A stretch of DNA of 64,000 nt, taken from NCBI RefSeq assembly GCF_003387155.1, contig NZ_QUMT01000003.1:558001-622000 (forward strand), in the 5' to 3' direction. The notes under the pieces were generated by a model. That model was not told where the DNA came from. It saw only the letters and a list, made by a program, of their open reading frames with translations, and did no database searches. The DNA is from Roseateles depolymerans. Lineage in GTDB: Bacteria > Pseudomonadota > Gammaproteobacteria > Burkholderiales > Burkholderiaceae_C. This document shows, in pieces, positions 54,959 through 64,000 of the stretch (positions within the stretch are counted from its first letter, which is position 1; each line of letters begins with the position of its first letter). A program made the position numbers and the translations under genes.

Positions 54959-55106
54959 AAAACCCTGACATGACGACAGCATGCCAGGGTCCTGCGCACA
55001 TTCAGTGCAAGGTCGCGGCGCAGCCGCAACACATTTCAGTGCAATGTGCGAAGGCGACCAAAGTCGTAGAGGCCATTCACCCAATCGGTGCATGGCGCAC
55101 GCAATG

Positions 55107-55135
55107 AAAAAGGGACAGGCATGGCCTGTCCCTTT
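55107..55135 (-). terminator. Perfect 12-base-pair intrinsic terminator
   Basis: AAAGGGACAGGC and GCCTGTCCCTTT pair perfectly around ATG. On the minus strand a five-base T-run follows, so it ends the GDSL-like gene at 55156. Confidence 0.92.
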
Positions 55136-55155
55136 GGGTGTCGGAGACGGTCCGA

Positions 55156-56094
55156 TCAGAACGGATTGTTCGACGCGCGGGTCTGTGCCAGCGACGCAAT
55201 GCGGGCCTGCACCGACGGCCCCAGCAGCGTGCTGCTGGCCCACATGTAGGTGGACGCCGAAGCCGCGCTGTTGAGCGTCTTGTCGGTGCACAGCGGCGGC
55301 TGGTAGGCGGCCAGGCAGGCCGCTTCCGTCGAGTTGGCCAGGCTGTAGGCGCTGGGGTACTTGGCGGCGGTCTGGGTCAGTTCGTCGGTCAGGATCAGGC
55401 CGATCTTGTGGCCGTCATTGAGGACGTTCAGGCGCAGGCCCAGATTGAAGCGGGACGACAGGTCGGACAGCAGCTTGGCGCGGTCGGTGTCGGCATGCGA
55501 GGCCCGCTCGGACACGGCGAACGGCGTCACGCCCACGTCCGGAATGGTGGAGATGATCACCTTGCCGCCGGCATTGGCGATGGTGTTGACCGTCGCGGCC
55601 AGTGCCTTGCCGCGGGCCTCGGCTTCATCGCCGAGCACCTGCTCGCCCTGCGCGCCGTAGGAGGCGTAGAGCTCCAGGATGTCGTTGACACCCGCCAGCA
55701 CCGTCACCAGGTCCTTGTTGTTGAAGCCGTCCAGGGCGAATTGCTGGTCGGCCTGACGGGCCACGTCGGCCACCTTCGCGCCAGCGGAGGCATACATCAC
55801 CGCCGTGGTCGCCGCCAGGTTGGAGGTGTTGCACTGGCTGAAGACCAGGCCGTAGTAGGACGCGAGCGACTGCACCCAGATCGGGTTGGACGAACAGGCG
55901 ATGGCGCCGGTCGTGGCATCGGTGGCATTGACGGTGTACTTGCTGCCGTCCGAGCGCAGGGCGCTGGTCTCGTCACCGAAGGCAATCAGGCGCGAGGGCC
56001 GGAACGGATCGATCTGTGAGCTGCCGCCGCCGCAGGCAGCCAGCATCGCGGTCGCCCCCAGCAGAATCGCCAGGTGGCGCTTCAAACTCTTCAT
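55156..56094 (-). CDS. GDSL/SGNH-like lipoprotein lacking catalytic residues
   Basis: This is a 312-residue protein. The lipobox 'MLAACGGG' gives Cys21. Block I, where GDSL enzymes have F-G-D-S, reads 'LIAFGDETS', with Glu in place of the nucleophile Ser. Block III is kept ('LAGVNDILE', G-x-N-D). Block V, where D-x-x-H is expected near the C-terminus, reads 'YMWASSTLLGPSVQ', so Asp and His are both lost. It therefore looks like a non-catalytic member of the SGNH superfamily on the cell surface or inner leaflet of the outer membrane. Its start overlaps the tsaC stop by four bases. A perfect terminator follows. Confidence 0.8.
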   Translation of the reverse strand: MKSLKRHLAILLGATAMLAACGGGSSQIDPFRPSRLIAFGDETSALRSDGSKYTVNATDATTGAIACSSNPIWVQSLASYYGLVFSQCNTSNLAATTAVMYASAGAKVADVARQADQQFALDGFNNKDLVTVLAGVNDILELYASYGAQGEQVLGDEAEARGKALAATVNTIANAGGKVIISTIPDVGVTPFAVSERASHADTDRAKLLSDLSSRFNLGLRLNVLNDGHKIGLILTDELTQTAAKYPSAYSLANSTEAACLAAYQPPLCTDKTLNSAASASTYMWASSTLLGPSVQARIASLAQTRASNNPF

Positions 56095-57140
56095 GAATTC
56101 TCCAAATCATCAAACTCCGGCGTCGCAAAAGCCGCCGCCGCTCGGGACAAACGATCCCGGATACCGTCCCAGGCCGCATCGGCCGGCGGTGCTTCCACCC
56201 AGATCTGCGCCGCACCGGCCGCATCCAGCTGCCGCAGCACCGCAAACAGCTCGCGGGCCACGGCCTTGGCCTGATCGGGCATCGGACGGTGCATGACACC
56301 GTCCAGGCCCGCCAGACCGGCATGTCGGGAATATACCGCCAGCCCCGCGGGCAACGGACCGGCCAGCGCCTGCTGCAGCGCCTCGGAATCCAGCAGCCGA
56401 ACGGTGGCCCGGGGCGCGTAATGGGCCGCGAGGGTCCCCGACGCCTTGGGGGCTGAACGGTCCGGGGCCCGCAGCGGTTCACCAGCGGCCGCTTCCAGCT
56501 GGGCCGGCGTGAGCACACCGGGACGCAGCAGGACGGGATGCCCGCGGCTGCAGTCCACGATGCTCGATTCGATGCCGACCTCGCAGGGGCCGCCGTCCAG
56601 CACCAGCAGCGCCGGACCGAACTCCTCCGCCACATGGGCCGCCGTGGTCGGGCTGACCCGGCCAAAACGGTTGGCACTCGGGGCGGCCAGTCCTTCCACG
56701 CCCAGGTCGCGGCAGGCGGCCATGAGCGCACGCGCCACCGGATGGGATGGGCTGCGCAGGCCGACCGTCGATTGCCCGCCCGCAGCGGCCGCGGCAACGT
56801 CGGGCCGGCGCTGCACGATCAGCGTCAAGGGGCCGGGCCAGAATGCCTCGATCAGGCGATGCGCCACGGGCGGCAGGTCCTGCGCGAAATGGCGGGCGCC
56901 TTGCTCGTCCAGCACATGGACGATCAGCGGATGGTCGCTCGGACGGCCCTTGGCGGCAAAGATGCGGGCCACCGCCGCATCCTGGTCAGCGCGGGCGGCC
57001 AGTCCGTAGACGGTTTCGGTGGGCAGGCCCAGCAGCTGGCCGTCGGCCAGCGTGCGAGCTGCGCGCTCGACCGACGCCGGCGCCTGTCCGTCCAGGACCT
57101 GGGTCATGTCCACCGTCATCGGCTGCGTCGGCCCTTCCAT
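56091..57140 (-). CDS. tsaC: L-threonylcarbamoyladenylate synthase (Sua5/TsaC)
   Basis: This 349-residue protein makes the threonylcarbamoyl-AMP used for the t6A37 tRNA modification. The YrdC domain reads 'GQLLGLPTETVYGLAA', 'KGRPSDHPLIVHV', 'FWPGPLTLIV' and 'APSANRFGRVSPTTA'. A C-terminal Sua5 domain makes it the long form. The start is uncertain: ATG at 57140 is used, while GTG at 57164 would overlap the purK stop and ATGs at 57119 and 57107 are also in frame. It lies between purK and the GDSL-like gene in one minus-strand run. Confidence 0.93.
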   Translation of the reverse strand: MEGPTQPMTVDMTQVLDGQAPASVERAARTLADGQLLGLPTETVYGLAARADQDAAVARIFAAKGRPSDHPLIVHVLDEQGARHFAQDLPPVAHRLIEAFWPGPLTLIVQRRPDVAAAAAGGQSTVGLRSPSHPVARALMAACRDLGVEGLAAPSANRFGRVSPTTAAHVAEEFGPALLVLDGGPCEVGIESSIVDCSRGHPVLLRPGVLTPAQLEAAAGEPLRAPDRSAPKASGTLAAHYAPRATVRLLDSEALQQALAGPLPAGLAVYSRHAGLAGLDGVMHRPMPDQAKAVARELFAVLRQLDAAGAAQIWVEAPPADAAWDGIRDRLSRAAAAFATPEFDDLENS

Positions 57141-57157
57141 GGGAGTCACCACTGCAT

Positions 57158-58318
57158 TCACCACTGCTGGGGCAACCCCAGCAAGGCGCAGGCCTGGCGG
57201 GCGCTCTCACGCGCCGCTTCCGGCGTGGCACCGGTCAGGTTCAGATGGCCCATCTTGCGGCCCACACGGGCCTGGGCCTTGCCGTACAGATGCAGCGAAG
57301 CACCGGGCAGCGCCAGCACCCCCGCCCAGTCGGGCGTGCGCTCCTCACCTTCTGCGGTGAACCACAGGTCGCCCAGCAGATTGAGCATGACCACCGGCGA
57401 ATGCAGCCGCGGCTCGCGCAGCGGCAGCCCGGTCATGGCGCGGACCTGCATCTCGAACTGCGACACGTCGCAGGCATTCATCGTGTAGTGGCCGGAGTTG
57501 TGCGGGCGGGGGGCCATCTCGTTGACCACCAGACGGCCGTCCTTCAGCACGAAGAATTCGACACACAGCACGCCCACATAGGACAGGCCCTGCGCAATGG
57601 CCACAGCGCTTTGCCGCGCCTGGGCCTGCAGGGCCTGCGGCACGTCCGGGGCCGGCACTTCGGTCACGGCGAGGATGCCGTCGCGATGCAGGTTCTGCTG
57701 CACCGGATAGGTGACCGCCTGGCCGTCGGCCCCGCGCACCACCAGCACGCTCAGCTCCAGCGCCAGCGGCAGCATCTGCTCCAGCACGCATTCCACGCCG
57801 CCGAGCTCCTGGAAGGCGAGGGCCAATTGGGTCCGGTCGGTGACCCGGCGCTGACCCTTGCCGTCATATCCCAGACGGGCGGTCTTGAGGATGCCGGGCA
57901 GCAGCTCGTCGCTGACACCCGCCAGGTCGGCCGTGCTGCGCAGCACGGCATACGGGGCGCACGGCACGCCGCTGGCCACGAAATGGGCCTTCTCGCGGGC
58001 GCGGTCCTGGCACACGGCCACGGCGCGGCCGGCGGGGGCCACCGTGCGGGTGGCGGCCAGCGAGTCCAGCGCCCGGGCGGGCACGTTCTCGAATTCGGTG
58101 GTGATGGCGTGGCAGCGCTGGGCCAGTTGGGCGAGCGCGGCGGCGTCGAGGTAGTCGGCCTTCAGATGGGCCTGCGCGACGGCGCCCGCCGGGCTGGCGG
58201 CATCCGGGTCCAGGACCACGCAGGTGTAGCCCAGCGATTGGGCGGCCTGCACGAACATGCGGCCCAACTGGCCGCCGCCCAGCACCCCCAGGGTGGCTTC
58301 GCCTGGCAGCAGCGGCAT
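57158..58318 (-). CDS. purK: N5-carboxyaminoimidazole ribonucleotide synthase
   Basis: This 386-residue ATP-grasp enzyme carboxylates AIR in purine synthesis. It shows '[17 protein letters not shown]', '[12 protein letters not shown]', '[14 protein letters not shown]' and '[25 protein letters not shown]' parts at the expected spacing. Its ATG shares one base with the purE stop (TGATG), so translation is coupled. Confidence 0.97.
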   Translation of the reverse strand: MPLLPGEATLGVLGGGQLGRMFVQAAQSLGYTCVVLDPDAASPAGAVAQAHLKADYLDAAALAQLAQRCHAITTEFENVPARALDSLAATRTVAPAGRAVAVCQDRAREKAHFVASGVPCAPYAVLRSTADLAGVSDELLPGILKTARLGYDGKGQRRVTDRTQLALAFQELGGVECVLEQMLPLALELSVLVVRGADGQAVTYPVQQNLHRDGILAVTEVPAPDVPQALQAQARQSAVAIAQGLSYVGVLCVEFFVLKDGRLVVNEMAPRPHNSGHYTMNACDVSQFEMQVRAMTGLPLREPRLHSPVVMLNLLGDLWFTAEGEERTPDWAGVLALPGASLHLYGKAQARVGRKMGHLNLTGATPEAARESARQACALLGLPQQW

Positions 58319-58878
58319 CAGCGCAGCTCCTCGGTCATGGCCGTGGCAGCGGCCGTCTGGCGCTTGCGGAAGGCGTCGAGCTGATCGCGCAGGGCCGGAT
58401 TGTCCCGGGCCAACATGGACACGACGAACAGGGCCGCATTGCCGGCGCCGGCATTGCCGATGGCAAAGGTGGCCACCGGAATGCCCTTGGGCATCTGGAC
58501 GATGGAGTGCAGCGAATCGACCCCCTGCAGATGCCGGCTGGCCACCGGCACGCCCAGCACCGGCACCAGCGTCTTGGCGGCCAGCATGCCCGGCAGGTGG
58601 GCGGCGCCGCCGGCCCCGGCGATGATGGCCCGCAGGCCCCGGCCTTCGGCCGCTTCGGCGTAGGCGAACATCTCGTCGGGCATGCGATGGGCGGAGACGA
58701 CCCGGGCTTCGAAGGGCACGCCGAACTCAGTGAGGAGGTCGGCGGCGTGCTTCATGGTCTCCCAGTCGCTGCTGGAGCCCATGACCACGCCGACCAGCGC
58801 AGCAGGTTGACCACCGCTGTCACCAGCGCGGTGACCAGCGTTGTGGGGCTTGGGGGTGCTCACGGGGTCGCTGCTCAC
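58318..58878 (-). CDS. purE: N5-carboxyaminoimidazole ribonucleotide mutase
   Basis: This is a 186-residue class I PurE. It shows '[20 protein letters not shown]', '[12 protein letters not shown]', '[17 protein letters not shown]' and 'LPVPVLGVP'-like core segments. The GTG at 58878 was chosen because AGGA lies seven bases upstream; a second GTG at 58863 would remove five residues, and no ATG precedes the conserved core. It forms the purE-purK pair. The 289 bases upstream, to the divergent thioredoxin gene, hold no recognised feature. Confidence 0.94.
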   Translation of the reverse strand: MSSDPVSTPKPHNAGHRAGDSGGQPAALVGVVMGSSSDWETMKHAADLLTEFGVPFEARVVSAHRMPDEMFAYAEAAEGRGLRAIIAGAGGAAHLPGMLAAKTLVPVLGVPVASRHLQGVDSLHSIVQMPKGIPVATFAIGNAGAGNAALFVVSMLARDNPALRDQLDAFRKRQTAAATAMTEELR

Positions 58879-59167
58879 GGCGTCGTCCTGATTCGTGTAA
58901 TCCAGAAACCTTGAATTGTAGGCGTCCAACCTCAGTTGGCATGTTTCCGGCGCTTGTCGGGCTGCATCGCGTGCGTGACGGCATCGACATTCCCGTCGCA
59001 GGCGTGTTGCAGGCCGCGGCGCATCCGCCCTCCACGCTCCCGGATACAGGCATGCCGGTGCCAGTGGCGGGTTTGACGCAAAATGGCCCGAAACCGGACC
59101 GCGGCTTGCCCGGTCCTCCTGTAGCCCCTCCCGAATCGGGCCGTTATGCGGCCAAGTTGAACCCGCC

Positions 59168-60124
59168 ATGACCGACATCACCCTGCAAAACTTCGAAGCC
59201 GACCTGCTGCAAGCCTCCATGCAGCAGCCGGTGCTGCTGGACATCTGGGCCCCCTGGTGCGGCCCCTGCCGCACGCTGGGCCCGATGCTGGACAAGCTGG
59301 AAGTCGCCTATGCCGGCCGCTTCAAGCTGGCCAAGCTCAACAGCGACGACCAGCCGGAGATCGCCACCCAGCTGAGCCAGGCCTTCGGCGTGCGCTCCAT
59401 TCCCTTCTGCGTGATGTTTGTCGGCGGCCAGCCGGTGGACGGCTTCGTGGGCGCCCTGCCGGAAGCGCAGATCCGCGAATTCCTGGACCGCCACGTGCCC
59501 ACCGGCGAAGCGCTGGAAGCCGAGGAAGACCTGGCCGAGGCGCAGGCCCTGATGGAAGAAGGCGACAGCGAAGCCGCGCTGCAAAAGCTTCACGCCGCCG
59601 TGCAGGCCGACCCCACGAACGAAACCGCCCGCTTCGACTTGGTCCGCGCCCTGCTGGAAGCCGACCTGCTGGACGACGCCAAGGCGGCCTTCGAGCCGGT
59701 GGCCCACCGCGCGGCGGACACCATCACCCCGCATGCCCGTTTTGCCGCGCTGGCCACCTGGATCGCCGCCGCGGAGCGCGCCGCCCAGGGGCTGGACCCG
59801 GCGGGCCTGCAAGCCGCCATCGCGGCCAACAAGCGCGACTTCGACGCACGGTTTGCCCTGGCCCAGGGCCTGCTGGCCGGCCGCGATTTCACCGGCGCGA
59901 TGGATGAGCTGCTGGAAATCATCATGCGGGACAAGACCTGGAACGACCAGCTTGCCCGCAAGACCTACGTGGCCATCCTCGAGCTGATGACCAAGCCGCA
60001 GGCCGCCCATGCGGCGACCGCCGACACCAAGGGCGGCCTGCAACTGGCCGGCCCCAGCGCCGTGGCCTCGGCCGACCCGCTGCTGGACCAGTACCGCCGC
60101 AAGCTGAGCATGGCGCTGTTCTGA
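59168..60124 (+). CDS. Thioredoxin-fold chaperedoxin (CnoX/YbbN type)
   Basis: This is a 318-residue protein. The N-terminal thioredoxin domain has the full active site '[13 protein letters not shown]' and the cis-Pro '[10 protein letters not shown]'. A TPR-like helical C-terminal region follows ('[20 protein letters not shown]', '[14 protein letters not shown]'). CnoX in E. coli lacks one Cys, but the C-G-P-C here suggests a redox-active version that also holds unfolded proteins. It stands alone between purE and the DeoR gene. Confidence 0.92.
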   Translation: MTDITLQNFEADLLQASMQQPVLLDIWAPWCGPCRTLGPMLDKLEVAYAGRFKLAKLNSDDQPEIATQLSQAFGVRSIPFCVMFVGGQPVDGFVGALPEAQIREFLDRHVPTGEALEAEEDLAEAQALMEEGDSEAALQKLHAAVQADPTNETARFDLVRALLEADLLDDAKAAFEPVAHRAADTITPHARFAALATWIAAAERAAQGLDPAGLQAAIAANKRDFDARFALAQGLLAGRDFTGAMDELLEIIMRDKTWNDQLARKTYVAILELMTKPQAAHAATADTKGGLQLAGPSAVASADPLLDQYRRKLSMALF

Positions 60125-60142
60125 CGCCAGCCCGCCCGGCGG

Positions 60143-60910
60143 TCAGCGCATCACCTCCCCCACCCCGGCCTGCCGGAGCCGCTCCAGCGCCTGCGGGTCG
60201 GCGTCGGCATCGGTCACCAGCACATCGATGTCGGTGCAGCGGCAGACCTGCATGCGGCTGCCCTGCCCCAGCTTGCTGGCATCGGCCAGCAGCACGCGGC
60301 CACGGGCCTGCGAGAGCATGGCCTGCGCCACCGCCACCTCTTCCCACAGATAGCTGGTGGCCCCCATCGCTGCGTCCAGCGCTGTCGGTGAAATGAAGGC
60401 CAGGTCCACCCGGTGTCGGCCGATCTCGGCCACGGTGAAGGCGCCCAGGGTGGCTTGCAGGTCGGCGTGATAGTCCCCGCCCAGCAACATCACCTCATGG
60501 TGGCCGGACCCTGCCAGCGCGTCGGCCACCGCCACTGAATTCGTGATCACCCGCAGGGCGGTCAGCCCCGGCGTCTGCGCCAGCACCTGAGCCAGGGCCC
60601 GGGTGGTGGAGCCGGCATCGATCAGGCAGGTGCTGCCCGAGCGCAGCAGGCCGGCCGCCACCTGTCCGATGGCGCGTTTCTGGCGCTGGCGCGAGAGGGC
60701 ACGCTCGGCATAACTGGCCTCCACCGGCACCGCCGCCGGCACCGCGCCGCCATGCACCCGGCTGAGCTTGCCGGTCTGCTCCAGCTCGATCAGATCGCGC
60801 CGCACCGTTTCCTTGGACACCCCCAGCTCGCGCGCCGCCGTCTCGGTGGTGACGCGATGCCGCTCGCTGAGCATCGCAAGAATCCTGTCGTGTCGTTCCT
60901 GGGACCACAT
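60143..60910 (-). CDS. DeoR/GlpR-family transcriptional regulator
   Basis: This is a 255-residue regulator. Its HTH reads 'RHDRILAMLSERHRVTTETA', then 'LGVSKETVRRDLIELEQTG' and 'LSRVHGGAV'. The sugar-phosphate-binding DeoRC domain has 'LIDAGSTTRALAQVL', 'VITNSVAVADAL', 'MLLGGDYHADLQATLG' and 'LLADASKLG'. It is divergent from a TonB receptor/PhoD-type phosphatase pair with an AT-rich 257-base gap, so it probably controls that pair. The effector is likely a phosphorylated sugar or polyol. Confidence 0.93.
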   Translation of the reverse strand: MWSQERHDRILAMLSERHRVTTETAARELGVSKETVRRDLIELEQTGKLSRVHGGAVPAAVPVEASYAERALSRQRQKRAIGQVAAGLLRSGSTCLIDAGSTTRALAQVLAQTPGLTALRVITNSVAVADALAGSGHHEVMLLGGDYHADLQATLGAFTVAEIGRHRVDLAFISPTALDAAMGATSYLWEEVAVAQAMLSQARGRVLLADASKLGQGSRMQVCRCTDIDVLVTDADADPQALERLRQAGVGEVMR

Positions 60911-61167
60911 GTCGGGCTCTGTCTCCTGGCTGTCCTGGCGGGGCCGTTGGCGTTGCGGACCTTGCATTGGCGCAGCCCCACACGCCCGTTTCATGACAGT
61001 TTGAGGATTTTTCTGTGATGTTGTGGATTTCCAGCGAACAGATGTGTTTTTGCGTGGTTGTCGTTGTGTTGTCTTGAGGCTTTGTGAGAGTGCGCAGCGG
61101 CGTCGGCGCTGGCCGGCCCATGACCTCCCCCGGTCTTTCGCAACGCACCCCGATCACCGAGAACACC

Positions 61168-63429
61168 ATGAAACATCCGCTGATGCCCACCACGCTGGTC
61201 CTGGCCCTGGGACTGGTCCATGCCCTGCCCGCTTTCGCCCAATCGAGCGACGGCAGCAGCCCCACCAGCGCCGGCAGCTCGGCCACCGAGCTGGAACGGG
61301 TGACCGTGAGCGTCGGTCGCGGCATGCTCCGCTCGGTGCAGAGCATGAGCCAGGCGGAATTCGAGAACGCACCGGCCGGCACCAGCCCGCTGCAGACGCT
61401 GTCGCGCCTGCCTGGTGTGAACTTCCAGGCCGCGGACGGCCTGGGCAACTACGAGTGGTCCACCCGCTTCACCGTCCGCAGCTTCTCGCAGAACCAGGTC
61501 GGCTTCACGCTGGATGACGTGCCGCTAGGTGACATGTCCTATGGCAACTTCAACGGTCTGCACATCAGCCGTGCCATCTCCAGCGAGAACATGGGTCGCG
61601 CGTCCCTGTCGCAAGGCGCCGGCGCCCTGGAAGCCGCATCGTCCAGCAACCTGGGCGGCACGCTACAGTTCTATTCCACCGATCCGTCCGACCGCTTCGG
61701 CGTGCGGGTCTCGCAGACCCTGGGCAGCGACTCCGACCGCCGCACCTTCCTGCGCCTGGACAGCGGCGCCACCGCCTTCGGCCAGGCCTACGTCAGCTAC
61801 ACGAATCAGTCCACCGACAAGTGGAAGGGCGATGGCCAGCAGCGCCAGGAACAGTGGAACCTGAAGTGGACGAAGTCGATTGGCGACAGTCGTGTCTCCG
61901 CCTTCGTGAACACCTCGCGCCGCAAGGAAGTGGACTACCAGGATCTGTCGCTGGCCCTGATCCAGAGCAAGGGCGACACCTGGGACAACTTCTACCCCGA
62001 CTTTGCCGCCGCGGTGAAGGCCGCCAACACCCTGTGCGGCGCCAACGGCAGCACCTATGTGGCCGCCTGCGACGACGCCTATTACGCCGGCTCCGGCCTG
62101 CGCAATGACGAGCTGGCCGGCGCCTCGCTGGACCTGCGCCTGGCGGACCACACCACCTGGAAGACCACCGTCTACCACCACCACAACAAGGGGGCAGGCC
62201 TGTGGTTCACGCCCTACCAGGCCTCGCCGGACGGCACGCCCGTGTCGGTGCGCACCACCGAATACAGCATCCACCGCTGGGGCGTGGTCTCCAACGCGGA
62301 AATGGAGCTGGGCGACCATCTGGTCAAGGCCGGCGTCTGGTTCGAGGACAACGACTTCGACCAGGCCCGCCGCTTCTACGCCGCCAGCCCCAATGCCATT
62401 CCCAGCGTCTACGAGTTCCCGAGCAATCCGTTCCTGACGCAGTGGCAATACGCGTTCAACACCAAGACCACCCAGTTCTCCCTGTCCGACACCTGGACCC
62501 TGACCCGCGACCTGACGCTGGGCGCCGGCTTCAAGTCGCTGCGGGTGGCCACCGACGGCCAGCTCGAGCGCGGCACCGGCCTGCCGTCCGGCAAGATCAC
62601 GGCGAAGAAGGGCTTCCTGCCGCAACTGGGCGTGAACTGGCGCCTGACCGAGAGCAACGAGCTCTACGCCACCGTGGCCAAGAACATGCGCGCCTTCCAG
62701 GCCGCAGGCACCGGCACCTCGCCCTATGCCACCACCGCGGCTGGTTTCGAGGCCATCAAGGGTTCGCTCAAGCCGGAAACCTCCGACACCTACGAAGCCG
62801 GCTGGCGGACCCGGGGTCGCGGTTATGAGGGCTCGGTCAGCGCCTACCTGGTCAACTTCCATGACCGGCTGCTGAGCGTGCAGCAGGGCTCCGGCATCCA
62901 GGGCAATCCGGTCGTGCTGTCCAACGTCGGCAATGTGCGGGCCACCGGCATGGAAGGCTCCTTGTCCTTCCGCCTGAGCAGCACCGTGAGCTGGTACAAC
63001 AGCCTGAGCCTGTCCAAGGCCGAGTACCGGGACGATGTGGTCAGCAACAACGTGACCGTCGCCATCAAGGGCAAGCGGGTGACGGATGCGCCGGACACGA
63101 TGTTCAAGTCGCAGCTGGGTTATGACGACGGCGCGCTGTTCGGCACGCTGGGGGTGGACTACCTGTCCAAGCGCTACTACACCTACACCAACGACAACTC
63201 GGTGCCGGACCGCACGCTGGTGAACCTCACCGCCGGCTATCGCATGAAGAACGTGGGCCTGCTGCGCGAGCTCAGCCTGCAGGGCAGTGTGAACAACCTG
63301 CTGGACAAGCACTACATCTCCACCATCGGCAGCAACGGCTTCACCAACAGCGACCCCACCGGCACCTACGCCACGCTGCTGCCTGGTGCGCCGCGCCAGG
63401 TCTTCGTGACCCTCACCGGCAAGTTCTGA
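61168..63429 (+). CDS. TonB-dependent outer-membrane receptor
   Basis: This is a 753-residue receptor, complete in the window. A Sec signal ('LVLALGLVHALPAFAQ') is followed by the short segment 'ELERVTVSVGRGML' (TonB box region), a plug with 'QTLSRLPGVNFQAADGLG' and 'FTVRSFSQNQVGFTLDDVPLG', and a 22-strand barrel with 'LKPETSDTYEAGWR' and the terminal 'VFVTLTGKF'. The next gene, a PhoD-type phosphatase, starts one base after its stop. The pair probably releases and imports a phosphate ester or its product. The ligand is unknown. Confidence 0.93.
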   Translation: MKHPLMPTTLVLALGLVHALPAFAQSSDGSSPTSAGSSATELERVTVSVGRGMLRSVQSMSQAEFENAPAGTSPLQTLSRLPGVNFQAADGLGNYEWSTRFTVRSFSQNQVGFTLDDVPLGDMSYGNFNGLHISRAISSENMGRASLSQGAGALEAASSSNLGGTLQFYSTDPSDRFGVRVSQTLGSDSDRRTFLRLDSGATAFGQAYVSYTNQSTDKWKGDGQQRQEQWNLKWTKSIGDSRVSAFVNTSRRKEVDYQDLSLALIQSKGDTWDNFYPDFAAAVKAANTLCGANGSTYVAACDDAYYAGSGLRNDELAGASLDLRLADHTTWKTTVYHHHNKGAGLWFTPYQASPDGTPVSVRTTEYSIHRWGVVSNAEMELGDHLVKAGVWFEDNDFDQARRFYAASPNAIPSVYEFPSNPFLTQWQYAFNTKTTQFSLSDTWTLTRDLTLGAGFKSLRVATDGQLERGTGLPSGKITAKKGFLPQLGVNWRLTESNELYATVAKNMRAFQAAGTGTSPYATTAAGFEAIKGSLKPETSDTYEAGWRTRGRGYEGSVSAYLVNFHDRLLSVQQGSGIQGNPVVLSNVGNVRATGMEGSLSFRLSSTVSWYNSLSLSKAEYRDDVVSNNVTVAIKGKRVTDAPDTMFKSQLGYDDGALFGTLGVDYLSKRYYTYTNDNSVPDRTLVNLTAGYRMKNVGLLRELSLQGSVNNLLDKHYISTIGSNGFTNSDPTGTYATLLPGAPRQVFVTLTGKF

Positions 63430-63430
63430 C

Positions 63431-64000
63431 ATGGACGGCAAGCCTCTAGGCACGGGGGAGGACCGCCTTCCCCTCAGCAGGCGCCGCCTGATGCTGGCGG
63501 GCTCTTTGGCCGCCAGCCCGCTGGCGGCGGTGGGGCAGGCGATGGCTGCGCCAGCGCCGGCGGTGGCCGTGGGCGCGGCCTCGGGGGCCTCCGGGGCATC
63601 GGGGGCATCGGCGGCATCGGGTTCGCAGCCCGGTGGCCCCGCTGCCGCCGGTCGCACCCGCATGCGCATCGCCTTCGGCTCGTGCGCGAAGCAAAGCAAG
63701 CCGCAGCCGATCTGGCAGGCGATTCGCGCCGCGCAGCCGGACCTGTTCATCTTCCTGGGCGACAACCTCTATGCCGACGCCCGGGACGAAGCCACGCTGC
63801 GCCAGCGGTATGCCGAGTTCATGGCCGTCGAGCCGCTGCAGGCTTTCCGTCGCGACACGCCGCACATCGCCATCTGGGACGACCATGATTTCGGCGATGA
63901 CGACGAAGGCGCGGACTATCCGCTCAAGCGTCTGTCCCAGCAGCTGTTCTGCGATGCATGGAATGAGCCGGCGGACTCCCCCCGCCGCCGCAATGACGGC
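63431..64000 (+). CDS. PhoD-type alkaline phosphatase/phosphodiesterase, 3' end outside window
   Basis: One hundred and ninety codons are visible and the frame is open at the window end. The N-terminus has a twin-arginine signal ('LSRRRLMLAGSLAASPL'), then a low-complexity linker with repeated Ala-Ser-Gly units. The metallophosphatase core begins 'MRIAFGSCAKQSKPQPIW', followed by 'FIFLGDNLYADARDE' and 'IAIWDDHDFGDDDEG', the metal-binding motifs of the PhoD/phospholipase D-like family. It is exported folded by Tat and removes phosphate from esters in the periplasm. It starts one base after the TonB receptor stop, so the two form an operon. Confidence 0.88.
   Translation, partial: MDGKPLGTGEDRLPLSRRRLMLAGSLAASPLAAVGQAMAAPAPAVAVGAASGASGASGASAASGSQPGGPAAAGRTRMRIAFGSCAKQSKPQPIWQAIRAAQPDLFIFLGDNLYADARDEATLRQRYAEFMAVEPLQAFRRDTPHIAIWDDHDFGDDDEGADYPLKRLSQQLFCDAWNEPADSPRRRNDG

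Noticed and set aside
60985-61010. Possible Pho box before the receptor/PhoD pair (CTGTCATGAAAC on the minus strand)
   Set aside because: Only one half-site resembles CTGTCAT; the second half does not match and the orientation faces the DeoR gene.

Overview
The window looks like chromosomal DNA of a high-GC betaproteobacterium of the order Burkholderiales, probably near Roseateles/Mitsuaria/Rubrivivax. This is inferred from gene order (xerC-DUF484-dapF-lpxL divergent from metK; ahcY-tlyA-metF behind an S-adenosylhomocysteine riboswitch; purE-purK-tsaC; tsaB-rimI-uracil-DNA glycosylase) and from codon use with almost every third position G or C. No rRNA, tRNA, CRISPR array or intact insertion sequence was seen.

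Positions 1-7255 are the most unusual part: a same-strand run with visibly lower GC than the rest. It holds a TonB-dependent receptor (5' end outside the window), a nucleoside-diphosphate-kinase-like protein, a phosphoenolpyruvate phosphomutase with the diagnostic EDK-x5-NS motif, a haem-oxygenase-like (putative diiron) enzyme, a class I/II aminotransferase and a class II fumarase. This is a phosphonate biosynthesis operon. No phosphonopyruvate decarboxylase is present, so transamination to phosphonoalanine is the likely second step, followed by chemistry that cannot be assigned to a known pathway.

Positions 7256-8352 are a scar of truncated genes: an MFS transporter C-terminus, a LysR C-terminus, a small lipocalin-like start, a LysR N-terminus and the C-terminal half of a BPSL0067-type amidase effector. 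The effector remnant is followed by an intact small exported protein that may be its immunity partner. This marks the right edge of the phosphonate island and a site of repeated recombination.

Positions 8862-12168 hold a LysR regulator divergent from two DJ-1/PfpI proteins (one exported), then a SMI1/KNR4 protein. From about 12.4 kb onward the window is mostly core genome: glmS divergent from an AsnC-type regulator, rlmI, cytochrome b561, a large putative outer-membrane protein, xerC/DUF484/dapF, lpxL, and metK with a consensus -10 box and a SAM-II-like leader. Next come a diguanylate cyclase response regulator, an AlkX/YcaQ-type glycosylase, an AraC/aldo-keto reductase pair, and an Lrp regulator divergent from a three-domain cysteine desulfurase / persulfide dioxygenase / rhodanese fusion.

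The methyl-cycle block (SAH riboswitch, ahcY, tlyA, metF) spans 31.9-35.3 kb. From 35.4 to 45.7 kb come OmpW, an acetyltransferase, glutathione transferases, a prolidase, two 5-formyl-THF cyclo-ligases, TfoX, DUF2917/LysR, a lytic transglycosylase and a small anchored exported protein. From 45.9 kb follow cca, then an overlapping minus-strand operon (tsaB, rimI, UDG, GGDEF/EAL, MidA-like methyltransferase), a second OmpW, two lipoproteins (one a probable GDSL pseudoenzyme), tsaC, purK/purE, a CnoX-type thioredoxin, a DeoR regulator, and finally a TonB receptor followed by a Tat-exported PhoD-type phosphatase cut by the window end.
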